Origin: Methanobrevibacter ruminantium
Lineage (GTDB): Archaea; Methanobacteriota; Methanobacteria; Methanobacteriales; Methanobacteriaceae
DNA: 64,000 nt
NCBI GenBank assembly: GCA_004553595.1
Contig: SFKZ01000002.1
Span: 148,091 to 212,090, forward strand
Direction: 5' to 3'
Shown here: positions 54,275 to 63,378 of the stretch, piece after piece
How the letters are laid out: every line of letters starts with the position of its first letter
How positions within the stretch are numbered: position 1 is the stretch's first letter
Position numbers and translations under genes: made by a program
The notes under the pieces: generated by a model
What the model saw: only the letters and a program-made list of their open reading frames with translations
Databases searched by the model: none
Told to the model about the DNA's origin: nothing

Positions 54275-54608
54275 TTTTAGCTCTCCTTTTTAACTTTTTT
54301 TCCCTGATGTAAGGAATTTTCATAATATGGCCACACTCGCCACAATAAATATTAATTTCATTATTAATTAGCCGGACAGCGCAGTTGTGACCGGGAACCA
54401 AAAACTTGTAACAATTTTTACAGTATCTTCGTCCCCAAACTTGAGGAATTTTTGCATTATACTTTTTGGAAATCTTTCGAGCAAGCTCAACATAACGATG
54501 AGATCTTTCAGGATGTTCTTTATATTCCTTTTCTGCACGATTAAAAAGAATATCCATCCTTTCTTGAGCTATCTCAATCATCCAATCAGGTTTTTTTCCT
54601 CTAGCCAT
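54237..54608 (-). CDS. rnp4: RNase P protein component 4 (Rpp21)
   Basis: 123 aa from the ATG at 54608 (MARGKKPDW), with AGGAG 6 nt upstream; the upstream ATG lies before that site. N-terminal helices (AQERMDILFNRAEKEYKEHPERSHRYVELARKISKKYN) and a zinc ribbon with CKNCYKF and IYCGECGH. With Rpp29 it assists RNase P RNA. It opens the cluster down to ftsY. Confidence 0.92.
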   Translation of the reverse strand: MARGKKPDWMIEIAQERMDILFNRAEKEYKEHPERSHRYVELARKISKKYNAKIPQVWGRRYCKNCYKFLVPGHNCAVRLINNEINIYCGECGHIMKIPYIREKKLKRRAKIDSYTFKKRDYE

Positions 54609-54908
54609 AGATACTCCTCTCATACATAGTATAATCTCTTTAAAATAACTTATTGCCTAAATAAAAGTAGATTTTGATGAGAAATCACATTTTAAGCAAT
54701 GTAAAAATAAAGTAATTAAATAAATATTCCTATAATATAATAGTACAAGAGGAATATTAAGATAAGATATGTTTTTTATTATATAAAAAGGTTTTCTATA
54801 TTATATATAATATTATAAAAATAAGACAAAAATAGCATAAATTAATTATTTTTAAAATTTTAAGGTTCAGAACATATTAAAATGAATATGGGAAGAACAA
54901 TGAAAAAA
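54609..54908. other. Promoter region of the rnp4 ribosomal cluster
   Basis: On the minus strand a TATA box (TTTTTATATAA, 54776-54787) would start transcription near 54758, exactly at a perfect 9-bp hairpin AATATTCCT / AGGAATATT (54723-54758), followed by a leader of about 110 nt to the ATG. Confidence 0.4.
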
Positions 54909-55490
54909 TTATTCCAAAAGCCATTCCATATAATCGATTGAACCAACAGGGCATTCCATTTTACCAGATGCAATATCTATTATCAAATCACGAATCTCTT
55001 CAACAGACTTATCACTTGCATCTATCTCATTGGTTTTATCCCCATAAATCTCATAAGCTTCTGCTGAACAGACTGCCAATGCTTCAGCTTCAAGGTTTTC
55101 TTGAATTTTAGACTCTGAATAGTTCCTTTCTTCAAGCCTATTTTTAAGAATGGATGGATTTAAACGAAGAACAATCATTTTATCTGCACCTTCACAAAGA
55201 TGAGACAAATGACCTTCCACTATTAAAACACAATCACTGCTTTTATCGATTTCCTCATTCAAAGATTCATTTAATCCATCAATGTCAATGACTTTATAAA
55301 GCTTATCGGGATCTTCACCTAAAACCAAGTCATTTTCAATTGCAAAATCATTTACCTTAATGAGTCTTGAATGAAATCCATTGCTGGACAGGTAATCGTT
55401 CAAATCACTTGCAACAGTTGTTTTGCCCGTGCAAGGAGTGCCTGAAATAAAAATAACTGTATCTTCGGACAAATCATTTAAAATAGACAT
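54909..55490 (-). CDS. Adenylate kinase-like (Fap7/hCINAP family) protein
   Basis: 193 aa from MSILNDLSED at 55490. GTPCTGKTT (17-25) is the P-loop of this family; VEGHLSHLCEGADKMIVLRLNP follows, then RNYSESKIQENLEAEALAVCSAEAY. These ATPases bind uS11 and aid final small-subunit maturation. It is 16 bp downstream of the DRG GTPase and next to ribosomal genes, which supports the role. Confidence 0.82.
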   Translation of the reverse strand: MSILNDLSEDTVIFISGTPCTGKTTVASDLNDYLSSNGFHSRLIKVNDFAIENDLVLGEDPDKLYKVIDIDGLNESLNEEIDKSSDCVLIVEGHLSHLCEGADKMIVLRLNPSILKNRLEERNYSESKIQENLEAEALAVCSAEAYEIYGDKTNEIDASDKSVEEIRDLIIDIASGKMECPVGSIDYMEWLLE

Positions 55491-55506
55491 GCTAAACACT
55501 GCAATA

Positions 55507-56601
55507 TTATTTTTTAAGAATTATACGTAAGACATCCTCATCCTCAAGGACATGGTCTGGACCTACCTTTTGACCTGGGAATTTTACTGAAGTTCCCCAA
55601 ATCTTAGCATGCCTAAAGTTTTTAACGAATTCCCTGTGTAACTTTTCACATGCATCAATAACTGTAGACCCTCTTCTGATAACCAACGGATCTTCCATAT
55701 CTGCTTTTCTACCTTGCGGCTTTAAATAAACCCTAATTAAATCTACATGGTCGAATATTTCCTCTTTAAGTGCATCAATATTGAGTTTCTTATCTGCAGA
55801 AATAGGTATGAATTCAGGAATTTCCTTTTGAAGTTGCTTTAGGTAATCAAGGTCAACCAAATCCACCTTATTCAATAGAATCATCATAGGAACATAGGAT
55901 TTATTGTCTTCAATAACATCAATGAACTGGTCAATTGTTACATCATCCCTAAACAAGACATCTGCATTGTGGATCCCATACTCATTTATAATTGATCTGA
56001 TGGTTTTTTCATCCAAATAGGTTAAAGGAACTGTTGTAGAAACATTGACTCCACCTTTACGTGTCTTTTTGATTCTAACATCAGGTTTAGTTTGATTTGG
56101 CCTTACACCTACATTATCAAGCTCCTTTAAGATAACATTCAAATGCTGTGGATTAAGTGTATCCAATACCACGATAATCAAGTCCGCAGTTCTTGCAACA
56201 GATAGAATCTCTTTACCTCTACCTTTACCTCCAGCAGCACCGGTAATGATTCCAGGAATGTCAAAAATTTGAATTTGAGCATTATTATATTCCATAACTC
56301 CAGGAATAATTTCTAAAGTAGTGAATTGATAAGCTCCAACCTTACTTTCAGCATTGGTTAATTCATTAAGCAATGTAGATTTACCTACTGATGGGAAACC
56401 TACCAAAACCGCTGTAGCATCACCGCTCTTCTTAATGTGGAACCCTTCACCTTTGGATCCACCACTACTTCTTTTAATCTGTTCTTCCTTAAGCTTTGAA
56501 ATCTTAGCCTTTAATTTACCTATATGGTGAGAAGTAGCTTTATTATAAGGTGTCTTTTGAATTTCCTCTTCAATAGCTTTTATTTTTTCTTCTATAGACA
56601 T
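55507..56601 (-). CDS. DRG/Obg-type GTPase
   Basis: 364 aa. GFPSVGKST at 68-76, DIPGI (G3), NKVD (G4), and a C-terminal TGS domain (VIRRGSTVIDACEKLHREFVKNFRHAKIWG...FPGQKVG). It belongs to the developmentally regulated GTP-binding protein group, which binds translating ribosomes. GGGGAG precedes the ATG. A tandem 11-bp repeat array lies just upstream. Confidence 0.9.
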   Translation of the reverse strand: MSIEEKIKAIEEEIQKTPYNKATSHHIGKLKAKISKLKEEQIKRSSGGSKGEGFHIKKSGDATAVLVGFPSVGKSTLLNELTNAESKVGAYQFTTLEIIPGVMEYNNAQIQIFDIPGIITGAAGGKGRGKEILSVARTADLIIVVLDTLNPQHLNVILKELDNVGVRPNQTKPDVRIKKTRKGGVNVSTTVPLTYLDEKTIRSIINEYGIHNADVLFRDDVTIDQFIDVIEDNKSYVPMMILLNKVDLVDLDYLKQLQKEIPEFIPISADKKLNIDALKEEIFDHVDLIRVYLKPQGRKADMEDPLVIRRGSTVIDACEKLHREFVKNFRHAKIWGTSVKFPGQKVGPDHVLEDEDVLRIILKK

Positions 56602-56648
56602 AAACTCCCCAATAATAATTTATTACGAAATAAGAATTAATTTTGAAA

Positions 56649-56707
56649 TAATCTAATAATCATCCAATAATCATCTAATAATCATCTAATAATCATCCAA
56701 TAATCAA
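56649..56707. repeat. Tandem 11-bp repeat array
   Basis: Four perfect-length copies of TAATCATC(C/T)AA at 56657-56700 plus partial copies on both sides, 48 bp upstream of the DRG start. The period matches one helical turn. Confidence 0.55.
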
Positions 56708-56921
56708 TTTTATGATGCCATTATTAGAAAATTGAAAAATGTAAATATTTTATTATAATATAAATTTTGTATTTTTAACATATAAAATATGCGGTAAAAT
56801 AAGAAACTAAATTGCAAAAAGATAGCAATAATTAAAAAAAAAAAAAGAAAAAAGTTAAAGAGTTATAAGAAAAACTAATGGACAGTTTTAATTATAATCT
56901 TAACTCCATTTTAAATTTTAA

Positions 56922-56940
56922 ACATAACTAAACGTTATGT
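56922..56940 (-). terminator. Hairpin after aglB
   Basis: ACATAAC, 5-nt loop, GTTATGT: a perfect 7-bp stem 2 nt after the stop codon. Confidence 0.45.
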
Positions 56941-56942
56941 CA

Positions 56943-59648
56943 CTATGCATTAGAATCTGCGTTATCAGAACTTGAAGCCCCATTATTAATGGTCCAAGTA
57001 GCAACTCCATCCTGCATGTCACTTATTGTAAAGGTATCTTGACCTACACCACCTAATAGGAATAATCTGGTAAAGACAGAGTCTCTAAGTTCATTATCCA
57101 TTACTATAGCAGTGTACTGATTTTCGGAACTTAAAAGGTATATTGTATAATTTCCGTTTTTATCCAAGGTCTTGTTTACAGTTAAGTAACCATCTTCAAT
57201 AGCAACAAGATTACTTGCTTTGAGAGGGTTATATTCACTACCATTCAAGTCAACCTTACTTCCATTGTTAGCCCAAGTAGCAGTCATTTGAGCAGTGGTT
57301 TGATTAGTACCATTAGATCCTCTTTTGACATCAGCACTGAATAAGATATTACTATCATTCAATACTGGAATGCTGCCTTGAGAGTTAGGATTGATTGTAA
57401 CATAATTAGGAGCTACATAATATTGATAGTTTGTACTGTCTAATGTATCAAAGTTCCATGAACCGAAGTAGGACCACCATCCCGCTTTTTGAATCATGTC
57501 TGAACTTAAAACAAATGCAACATTATTCGGATTGGATGGGTGTGACTGTTTTACAACAGCACTTGCTTGGCTTTCAGTTAAATTATAGTCTTTGACTAAA
57601 GTTGATTTAGCATTTTCCCTACTCATACCTAAGGTTTTGTCCAATGCATCAACTGCAGTTACATTGCTTCCTGTGTAATTGCATAATAATTCAGAAGCAT
57701 TGCTACCAGTAGTACCCAACATCTGCAAGATTCCTTTAGATTGGGCGAAATCTGAAGTAGTCAATGCTTTACCTACCCAGTATGCACGGTCCCCTGACTG
57801 AGAACCCCCATCAAAAGAAGTTGGATGGTCAGATGCAATTTGGAATAGGTAACCGAAGTCCCACCAGGAAATGATAACTGTATCATCAGTAGTGTTTTCC
57901 TTAACATAGTCCATAGCATTCCATATTGGGTCACTTGAACCAGGAACTGTGAGCGCAGTAGTCTGGTAAGCACCACAAACAGTTGGAGACACTAAAGCTA
58001 AAGTGATCAATACTACAACCAATGCCTTTTTAAGGGACACATCTGAATCCCTGACAGATTTTCTAAGGTATATGAATACTCCAGAAATAACTACAAGAGC
58101 AACAAACACGATTGAACCTATCAATACAGCATTGTCAATAGCATAACCGATTTGACTAAGTGGGAATGCAATCAAGAAAGAACACACAATAGCTATCAAG
58201 AATAAAGTTCTGTCATCATCAATATTGGCTTTGACATAATCAACTGCATATCCTACAAAAATACCTGCACAGATACCCATAGGAACAACCAATACCTGAA
58301 TAAACCTTGTACCTTGAGTTACTGCTGCTGCAGATGCAAGAATCCATACAAGGAATAAGCTTAAGTAAAGCACATTCAAACGTTTGCTTTTATTGATTTC
58401 GTCAGTTGAACCGAAAGACCCAATGTCTTTAAGGGAAATTCTGAATCTGTCTTGTTCTTTTCTTATAGAAGTAGCTTTACGTTTAGATTTATGTGGTTTT
58501 GATGAATCTCCTTTAACCTTTACAGATCTTAATCTAAGCAATCTTTGGACAAAAGTGAATAATACCAATAAAACACCGAAGAATGCAACGATTCCACCAA
58601 TACCGTTTATGATACCGCTTGTGTTTGCTAAGAATGCACCTGGAAGTCCGCCAGCTAAAAGGTTAGGCCTTTGCATCTCTGCAACAGAAACAAATACGTT
58701 AGGCCATACATCATGTGATGCGGATAAAAGTGAGAAACCTCCAGTAAGGCCGGATATAGCATCAAGTATACCGCCGATTCCAACAGTGAACAATAAGCCG
58801 ATAGCACCTAAAACAACAATTAAAGCTACTGGGAACAATTCTTTTTGATTAATCAACCAGTTTAGCTTATTACTATAATTTCTAAATGGTTCCAACACTT
58901 CAATGTCCAGATAGAAACATAGTATAAAGAATACTATCATCACAATTATCATTACTGCAGGATAAAACATATACCCAGTCCATGAAAGGGAATAAATACC
59001 AATAGTGATAACAGATAAGATTGCGAATATCACTCTATGAACCAATTTATCGCTTTTAACCGCTTCAACAAAGAAGAGTATAAAGAATAAAGGCAAGGTT
59101 ACGTTAAACATGTCTGTATCGAAAAATCCTGCAAATGTGTGTGTAATATAGTTAGGACCTAAAGCTACAATCAATGTAGCTGCAATTGCACCATAATCAT
59201 TGGTTATTCTTCTTGTGAATATGTAAACAGGAATTACAGCAAATGATGAAATGAATGCACCAGTCCAAAATGCCACTTCCTTAAGGGACATGTCCTGGAA
59301 CATGTTCACTATTCCATATAAGACTGATGTGACATACGTAATCATCGGCTGATAGGACCCAACGTCCCTTCCGGATGGATAGTATGAATGCATATCCCAA
59401 CCAGAACCATTTACTAAAGTATCACCAAAATATCCATGATCCATATAATCTTGAGTCATCCTTAAGTTAAAGTATGAGTCCATTTCACTGAAATAAGGAA
59501 GACCATCAGCATCCACATAATTTGCTTTAATTTCATTTGGAACTCCACCAATGTCAGCGGCTTGAGCTCTGAGACCAAAAACCAAAACAAACAATATTGC
59601 TATGATAACCACAGATTTTAAAATTGTTTTAACTTTCTGATTTTCCAT
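56943..59648 (-). CDS. aglB: Archaeal oligosaccharyltransferase AglB (STT3)
   Basis: 901 aa. N-terminal half is a multi-helix membrane domain, followed by a soluble domain with the WWDFG active-site motif at about 595-599 (IISWWDFGYLF). The early membrane region keeps DADGLPYFSEMDSYFNLRMTQDYM. It transfers a lipid-linked glycan to Asn in surface proteins. GAGG lies 8 nt before the ATG. A 16-bp palindrome lies 27-42 bp upstream. Confidence 0.92.
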   Translation of the reverse strand: MENQKVKTILKSVVIIAILFVLVFGLRAQAADIGGVPNEIKANYVDADGLPYFSEMDSYFNLRMTQDYMDHGYFGDTLVNGSGWDMHSYYPSGRDVGSYQPMITYVTSVLYGIVNMFQDMSLKEVAFWTGAFISSFAVIPVYIFTRRITNDYGAIAATLIVALGPNYITHTFAGFFDTDMFNVTLPLFFILFFVEAVKSDKLVHRVIFAILSVITIGIYSLSWTGYMFYPAVMIIVMIVFFILCFYLDIEVLEPFRNYSNKLNWLINQKELFPVALIVVLGAIGLLFTVGIGGILDAISGLTGGFSLLSASHDVWPNVFVSVAEMQRPNLLAGGLPGAFLANTSGIINGIGGIVAFFGVLLVLFTFVQRLLRLRSVKVKGDSSKPHKSKRKATSIRKEQDRFRISLKDIGSFGSTDEINKSKRLNVLYLSLFLVWILASAAAVTQGTRFIQVLVVPMGICAGIFVGYAVDYVKANIDDDRTLFLIAIVCSFLIAFPLSQIGYAIDNAVLIGSIVFVALVVISGVFIYLRKSVRDSDVSLKKALVVVLITLALVSPTVCGAYQTTALTVPGSSDPIWNAMDYVKENTTDDTVIISWWDFGYLFQIASDHPTSFDGGSQSGDRAYWVGKALTTSDFAQSKGILQMLGTTGSNASELLCNYTGSNVTAVDALDKTLGMSRENAKSTLVKDYNLTESQASAVVKQSHPSNPNNVAFVLSSDMIQKAGWWSYFGSWNFDTLDSTNYQYYVAPNYVTINPNSQGSIPVLNDSNILFSADVKRGSNGTNQTTAQMTATWANNGSKVDLNGSEYNPLKASNLVAIEDGYLTVNKTLDKNGNYTIYLLSSENQYTAIVMDNELRDSVFTRLFLLGGVGQDTFTISDMQDGVATWTINNGASSSDNADSNA

Positions 59649-60173
59649 ATAAAATCCTCGTACATTTTACAAATTTATATTCGAATATAATTTATAGTCA
59701 GTACCCAATCATCTCATGAAAGATAAAAGCGCTTAAATTATCCCATTTCATAAAACAACAGCATACGACTTGGAAAACAAATAATTAAATATATTTTAAA
59801 ATATATTGCAATAATTATTTTGAATTAAAATTATTAAACTTAATATTTGAAGGATTGATATTAACCTAATGTTAATAAAAATCAATTTAAATTTAATAAT
59901 AATTAAATATACATTTTATATACATATATAATTTTCTAATATACTATATAAAGGAAAAATAAATACAAAAAACATTTGAATAAATGCGAATAAAATTATA
60001 GGTTGAAAAATAAAAAAGAAAATAAAAAGAAAATAAAAAGAAAATTTAAATGAATTAAAAATAAAGAAAGAACAAAGAAAAATAGTCAATGAAAAAAAAA
60101 ATAAAATAGAAAAATAGAATAGAAAAAATAAAATAAAAAATAGAATCATTAAGTTTTATAAATAATCATCGGA
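59649..60173. other. Leader/promoter region of aglB and topA spacer
   Basis: TTATATTCGAATATAA (59675-59690) is a perfect 16-bp palindrome. A TATA box CCTTTATATAG (59944-59954, minus strand) would give aglB a leader of about 270 nt, with a hairpin ATTGATATTAAC / GTTAAT-AAAA-ATCAAT at 59854-59886. From 60000 to 60158 the plus strand is A/G-rich with GAAAATAAAAA repeats, a U-rich trailer for topA. No gene. Confidence 0.45.
59675..59690. promoter_or_regulatory. Perfect 16-bp palindrome before aglB
   Basis: TTATATTCGAATATAA, 27-42 nt before the aglB start, a candidate operator. Confidence 0.4.
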
Positions 60174-60180
60174 TTATTTA
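60159..60180 (-). terminator. Hairpin spanning the topA stop codon
   Basis: TAAATAATC, 4-nt loop, GATTATTTA: 9 perfect pairs with the TAA stop (60174-60176) in the stem, followed in sense by a long U-rich region. Confidence 0.55.
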
Positions 60181-62357
60181 CTTAATTCTTCTGATTTTTC
60201 TTGTAATATTTTGTCCAAATCCTTCAATTGGCAACTGAATCTACATTGTGGGAAGCCACTGCATCCGACAAATTCACCAAATCTTCCGGAACGTTTCAAT
60301 AAGTCTCTGCCACATTCAGGACATTTTCCAACAACTTCAGGAGCACGCCTTTTGCTTACTTCCTTTCCGCAATTTGGATCAAGACAAACATGTTCCCTTC
60401 CCTTTTGGCCTTTTCTCTTAATTGAAATCATAGGCAAACCACAGGTTGGGCAAGTGGATTTCAATATATTAGCACCTTTAGGAAGTGAGTAAGTGTTTCT
60501 GCATTGAGGGAAATTTGAACATCCAATAAATGTTTGCTTATTCCTTCTTGAATACTTCTTAAGCAACTTGCCTCCACAGGAACATTCACCAACGACATTG
60601 GATTCTTGATAGGATTCATAAAGCTTTGAACCAATTTCCTTTTGGTTGTTATTAATATCCTTGAGAATTGATCTAACTTCCTTTTCACCATTTGCAAGAA
60701 TTTCCTCTTTTGTAATCTTATCAGCAGATAAGCAATCGAGTTCCCTTTCAAATTCACGGGTCAACTCTTCGCTTGTTAAGTTCTTACAGTATTGCTTCAA
60801 TGTATCAATGATATGAACACCTAATGGCTTAACTTCAATCTTTTTGCCATCAATATATTTCCTATCATAGAGTTTTGCAATGATGTCTGCACGGGTAGCC
60901 TTTGTACCAAGCTCTCTTTTCTCCAATTCCTTGATGAGAGAAGCTTCATTGTATCTTGCAGGAGGCTTTGTTTCCTTCTCCTCTGAAATGATTTCATGAA
61001 TCTTTAGAAAATCTCCTTTTTTAAGTGGAGGGAACTCATCAGCTTCCTGTTTCTTGAATGGATAATGCTTTAGCCATCCTTCATGAGAAACCCTTTTTCT
61101 TGAAAATACAAATTCCTCATTGTTAACATTCAAGTCAACTTTCATGGTTTCCAATTTGGAATCCTCACTGAAGACGCTTATGAACCTATAAACAATCAAG
61201 CGATAGATCTTTTCCTCATCTGGAGATAAGTTAGATGGCAATACGCCAGTTGGGTGAATAGCTGGGTGTGCTGCATCCTCTTTCTTACCTTCATTTGGCT
61301 TTAATTTTGCAGGCAAGTCAGCAATATGTTTTCTAAACTCTTCATCCTTAAGAAGACCTGCAAAAATCTCTTTAAATCCTAATGATTCAGGGAGCTTTTG
61401 GGATGAGGTACGTGGATAGGAAGTGTATCCTCCAACATATAGGTTCTGAGCTGCAACTTGAGTCCTTTTAGGAGAAAATCCAAATACTGTGTGTGCTTCA
61501 GATTGCAAACCACCTAAATTAAATGGAATAGGAGGTTTTCTGATTGTTTCCTTAACATTTACAGTAGTTACAGTTGCATCAGCACCTTGACATTCATCAA
61601 ATATCCTTTTAGCCCTTTCCTCATCAAAGATCTTATCCTCAACATGATTTGCTATAATGTCAAAATCCGATTTGGCCTTGATTTGCCAGTAAGGTTGTGG
61701 AATGAATGACTGTATCTCCTTTTCCCTATCCACTAAAATGGATAAAGTAGGAGTCTGAACACGTCCTGCAGATAAGCTTATGCGTCTTGAAGAGGAAGAT
61801 CTAACAGCTTTCATTAAAGCTGAAGAGATGTTCATACCAAAGTAGTAGTCTAGCATATGCCTTGCAATACCGCTATCCACTTGGTGTAAGTCAATGTCAA
61901 TCATATGGTCATATGCATCAACAATGTCCTTTTTGGTCAATGTTGAAAATTTCATACGGGATGCTTTCGCTTCAGCATTGTGACCGCAAGCATATTTCAA
62001 TGCATTATAACCAATCAATGTTCCTTCTACGTCGTAATCGCAAGCATGAACAAATTTATCTGCATCTTTAGAGAGCTTTTTAATAGCGTAAACATAATCC
62101 CTAACATATCCGCTGTTCTTTTCAACTTCATATGCTGGAACCCATTTTAAATCAAAACCTAACCTGTCTCTTGAAGTAGCGGATGTCAAAGAGTAAAGGT
62201 GACCTACTGCAGACAAAACAGTGGTCCTTTTGCCATTTTCCTCAAATTCCCAATAGCTTACCTTCCTACCATATTTTTTCTTTTGGGCTTTTGAAGAGAG
62301 AGCCTTTGCTATCTTCTCAGCAGATTTTGGTTTTTCTGAAATAATCACTTCATGCAT
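60174..62357 (-). CDS. topA: DNA topoisomerase I (type IA)
   Basis: 727 aa. TOPRIM domain at the N-terminus (HEVIISEKPKSAEKIA, ACDYDVEGTLIG), active-site Tyr in the YTSYPRTSSQKLP stretch, and C-terminal zinc ribbons (CSCGGKLLKKYSRR..CSNFPQC, CPTCGLPM..CLDPNC, CPECGRDLLKRSG..CSGFPQC). It relaxes negative supercoils. GTGAT precedes the ATG. Confidence 0.94.
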   Translation of the reverse strand: MHEVIISEKPKSAEKIAKALSSKAQKKKYGRKVSYWEFEENGKRTTVLSAVGHLYSLTSATSRDRLGFDLKWVPAYEVEKNSGYVRDYVYAIKKLSKDADKFVHACDYDVEGTLIGYNALKYACGHNAEAKASRMKFSTLTKKDIVDAYDHMIDIDLHQVDSGIARHMLDYYFGMNISSALMKAVRSSSSRRISLSAGRVQTPTLSILVDREKEIQSFIPQPYWQIKAKSDFDIIANHVEDKIFDEERAKRIFDECQGADATVTTVNVKETIRKPPIPFNLGGLQSEAHTVFGFSPKRTQVAAQNLYVGGYTSYPRTSSQKLPESLGFKEIFAGLLKDEEFRKHIADLPAKLKPNEGKKEDAAHPAIHPTGVLPSNLSPDEEKIYRLIVYRFISVFSEDSKLETMKVDLNVNNEEFVFSRKRVSHEGWLKHYPFKKQEADEFPPLKKGDFLKIHEIISEEKETKPPARYNEASLIKELEKRELGTKATRADIIAKLYDRKYIDGKKIEVKPLGVHIIDTLKQYCKNLTSEELTREFERELDCLSADKITKEEILANGEKEVRSILKDINNNQKEIGSKLYESYQESNVVGECSCGGKLLKKYSRRNKQTFIGCSNFPQCRNTYSLPKGANILKSTCPTCGLPMISIKRKGQKGREHVCLDPNCGKEVSKRRAPEVVGKCPECGRDLLKRSGRFGEFVGCSGFPQCRFSCQLKDLDKILQEKSEELSK

Positions 62358-62788
62358 GTTATCACATAATAAATAAAAATTAAATATAAATTAATAATAA
62401 AATTGTTTAAAGCTTTTTCAAATATCAAAAAAGCATATGAAAAATAGAATTCTATAAAATAATTTTATAAAATCTAACGAAATAAATTGAAAAATTCATT
62501 TACAAATTATTCAAAATCATAAATACTTTATACATAACCATTATATTTAATATTTTCGTTTTTGAACAATTCAAATTTCAGGACTATTATAGTATTAAAA
62601 TGAAGAATAAAATTAAAATAAATGTGAAAAATTAAAAAATGGTTATTATAATCAATTAAATTCTAAAATAAAAAAAGAGATGATTTAAAATTATTTTTTA
62701 TCCATCAATTTATAATTACCATAGAAATCTTTTTAATGAATTGAAAATTTGTAAACAAAACGTCCAATTTCATAAATGCTCCAAAAAA
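62358..62788. other. Intergenic region upstream of topA
   Basis: AT-rich, no ORF or strong inverted repeat noticed. TATA-like stretches near 62525-62545 could drive topA. Confidence 0.3.
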
Positions 62789-63373
62789 TTAAATAACTTT
62801 CCCACCAATTTTTTCTAAAATATACTCTTTTCGTTCTCTAGCTACATTATTCTCTGAATCATAGTATAATGCATATTCATTAAATTTCAATGCAGACTCC
62901 AAATCGCCTTTTTTTATATAAACTAATGACTTAATATCATAAGCAGTAGAACAATTAGGATATAATTCTAAAACCCAATTAGCCAATTTTAATAATTCCT
63001 CAAATCTCCCCATATCATATAAAAAATTTCCTTTGTTTAAAAAAGCAATTTCATATTCTGGACAATTTTTTATTGCATTGTCAAAAATTTTAAAACCATC
63101 TTCATATATTCCTAAAAAACATAAAGTTGTTCCTTTATTAATTGATGCAATACATGATGGATTTAAATCAATTATTCTATTAATACAAATTAATGCATCA
63201 TTATAAAGTTTTAAATTTGATAAAGCGTTATATTTATATTTTAAAACTTCAACATTCTCTTCATCATGATTTAATATTAAATCAGCATATTTTAAAGTGT
63301 TTTCAAAATCATTACTTTCATAAAAATCTTTCATTTTTGAAAAATGATTCCTATTTTTCAATTTTTTAAACAT
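62789..63373 (-). CDS. TPR-repeat protein
   Basis: 194 aa (197 from an ATG at 63382 that overlaps the upstream stop as ATGA; AAAGGA is better spaced for 63373). Four to five tetratricopeptide repeats: FENTLKYADLILNHDEENVEVLKYKYNALSNLKLYNDALICINRIIDLNPSC and DGFKIFDNAIKNCPEYEIAFLNKGN, then the next units. A protein-interaction scaffold, probably cytosolic. Directly coupled to the membrane protein upstream. Confidence 0.75.
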   Translation of the reverse strand: MFKKLKNRNHFSKMKDFYESNDFENTLKYADLILNHDEENVEVLKYKYNALSNLKLYNDALICINRIIDLNPSCIASINKGTTLCFLGIYEDGFKIFDNAIKNCPEYEIAFLNKGNFLYDMGRFEELLKLANWVLELYPNCSTAYDIKSLVYIKKGDLESALKFNEYALYYDSENNVARERKEYILEKIGGKVI

Positions 63374-63378
63374 CCATA

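Larger units (their letters stand above)
56602..56942. other. Intergenic region between aglB and the DRG gene, with 11-bp repeats
   Basis: Carries the TAATCATCYAA repeat array (listed separately) and the aglB hairpin at 56922-56940. No gene. Confidence 0.4.

Noticed and set aside
59916..60149. Phe-rich minus-strand ORF of 77 codons
   Set aside because: The same artefact in the topA trailer.
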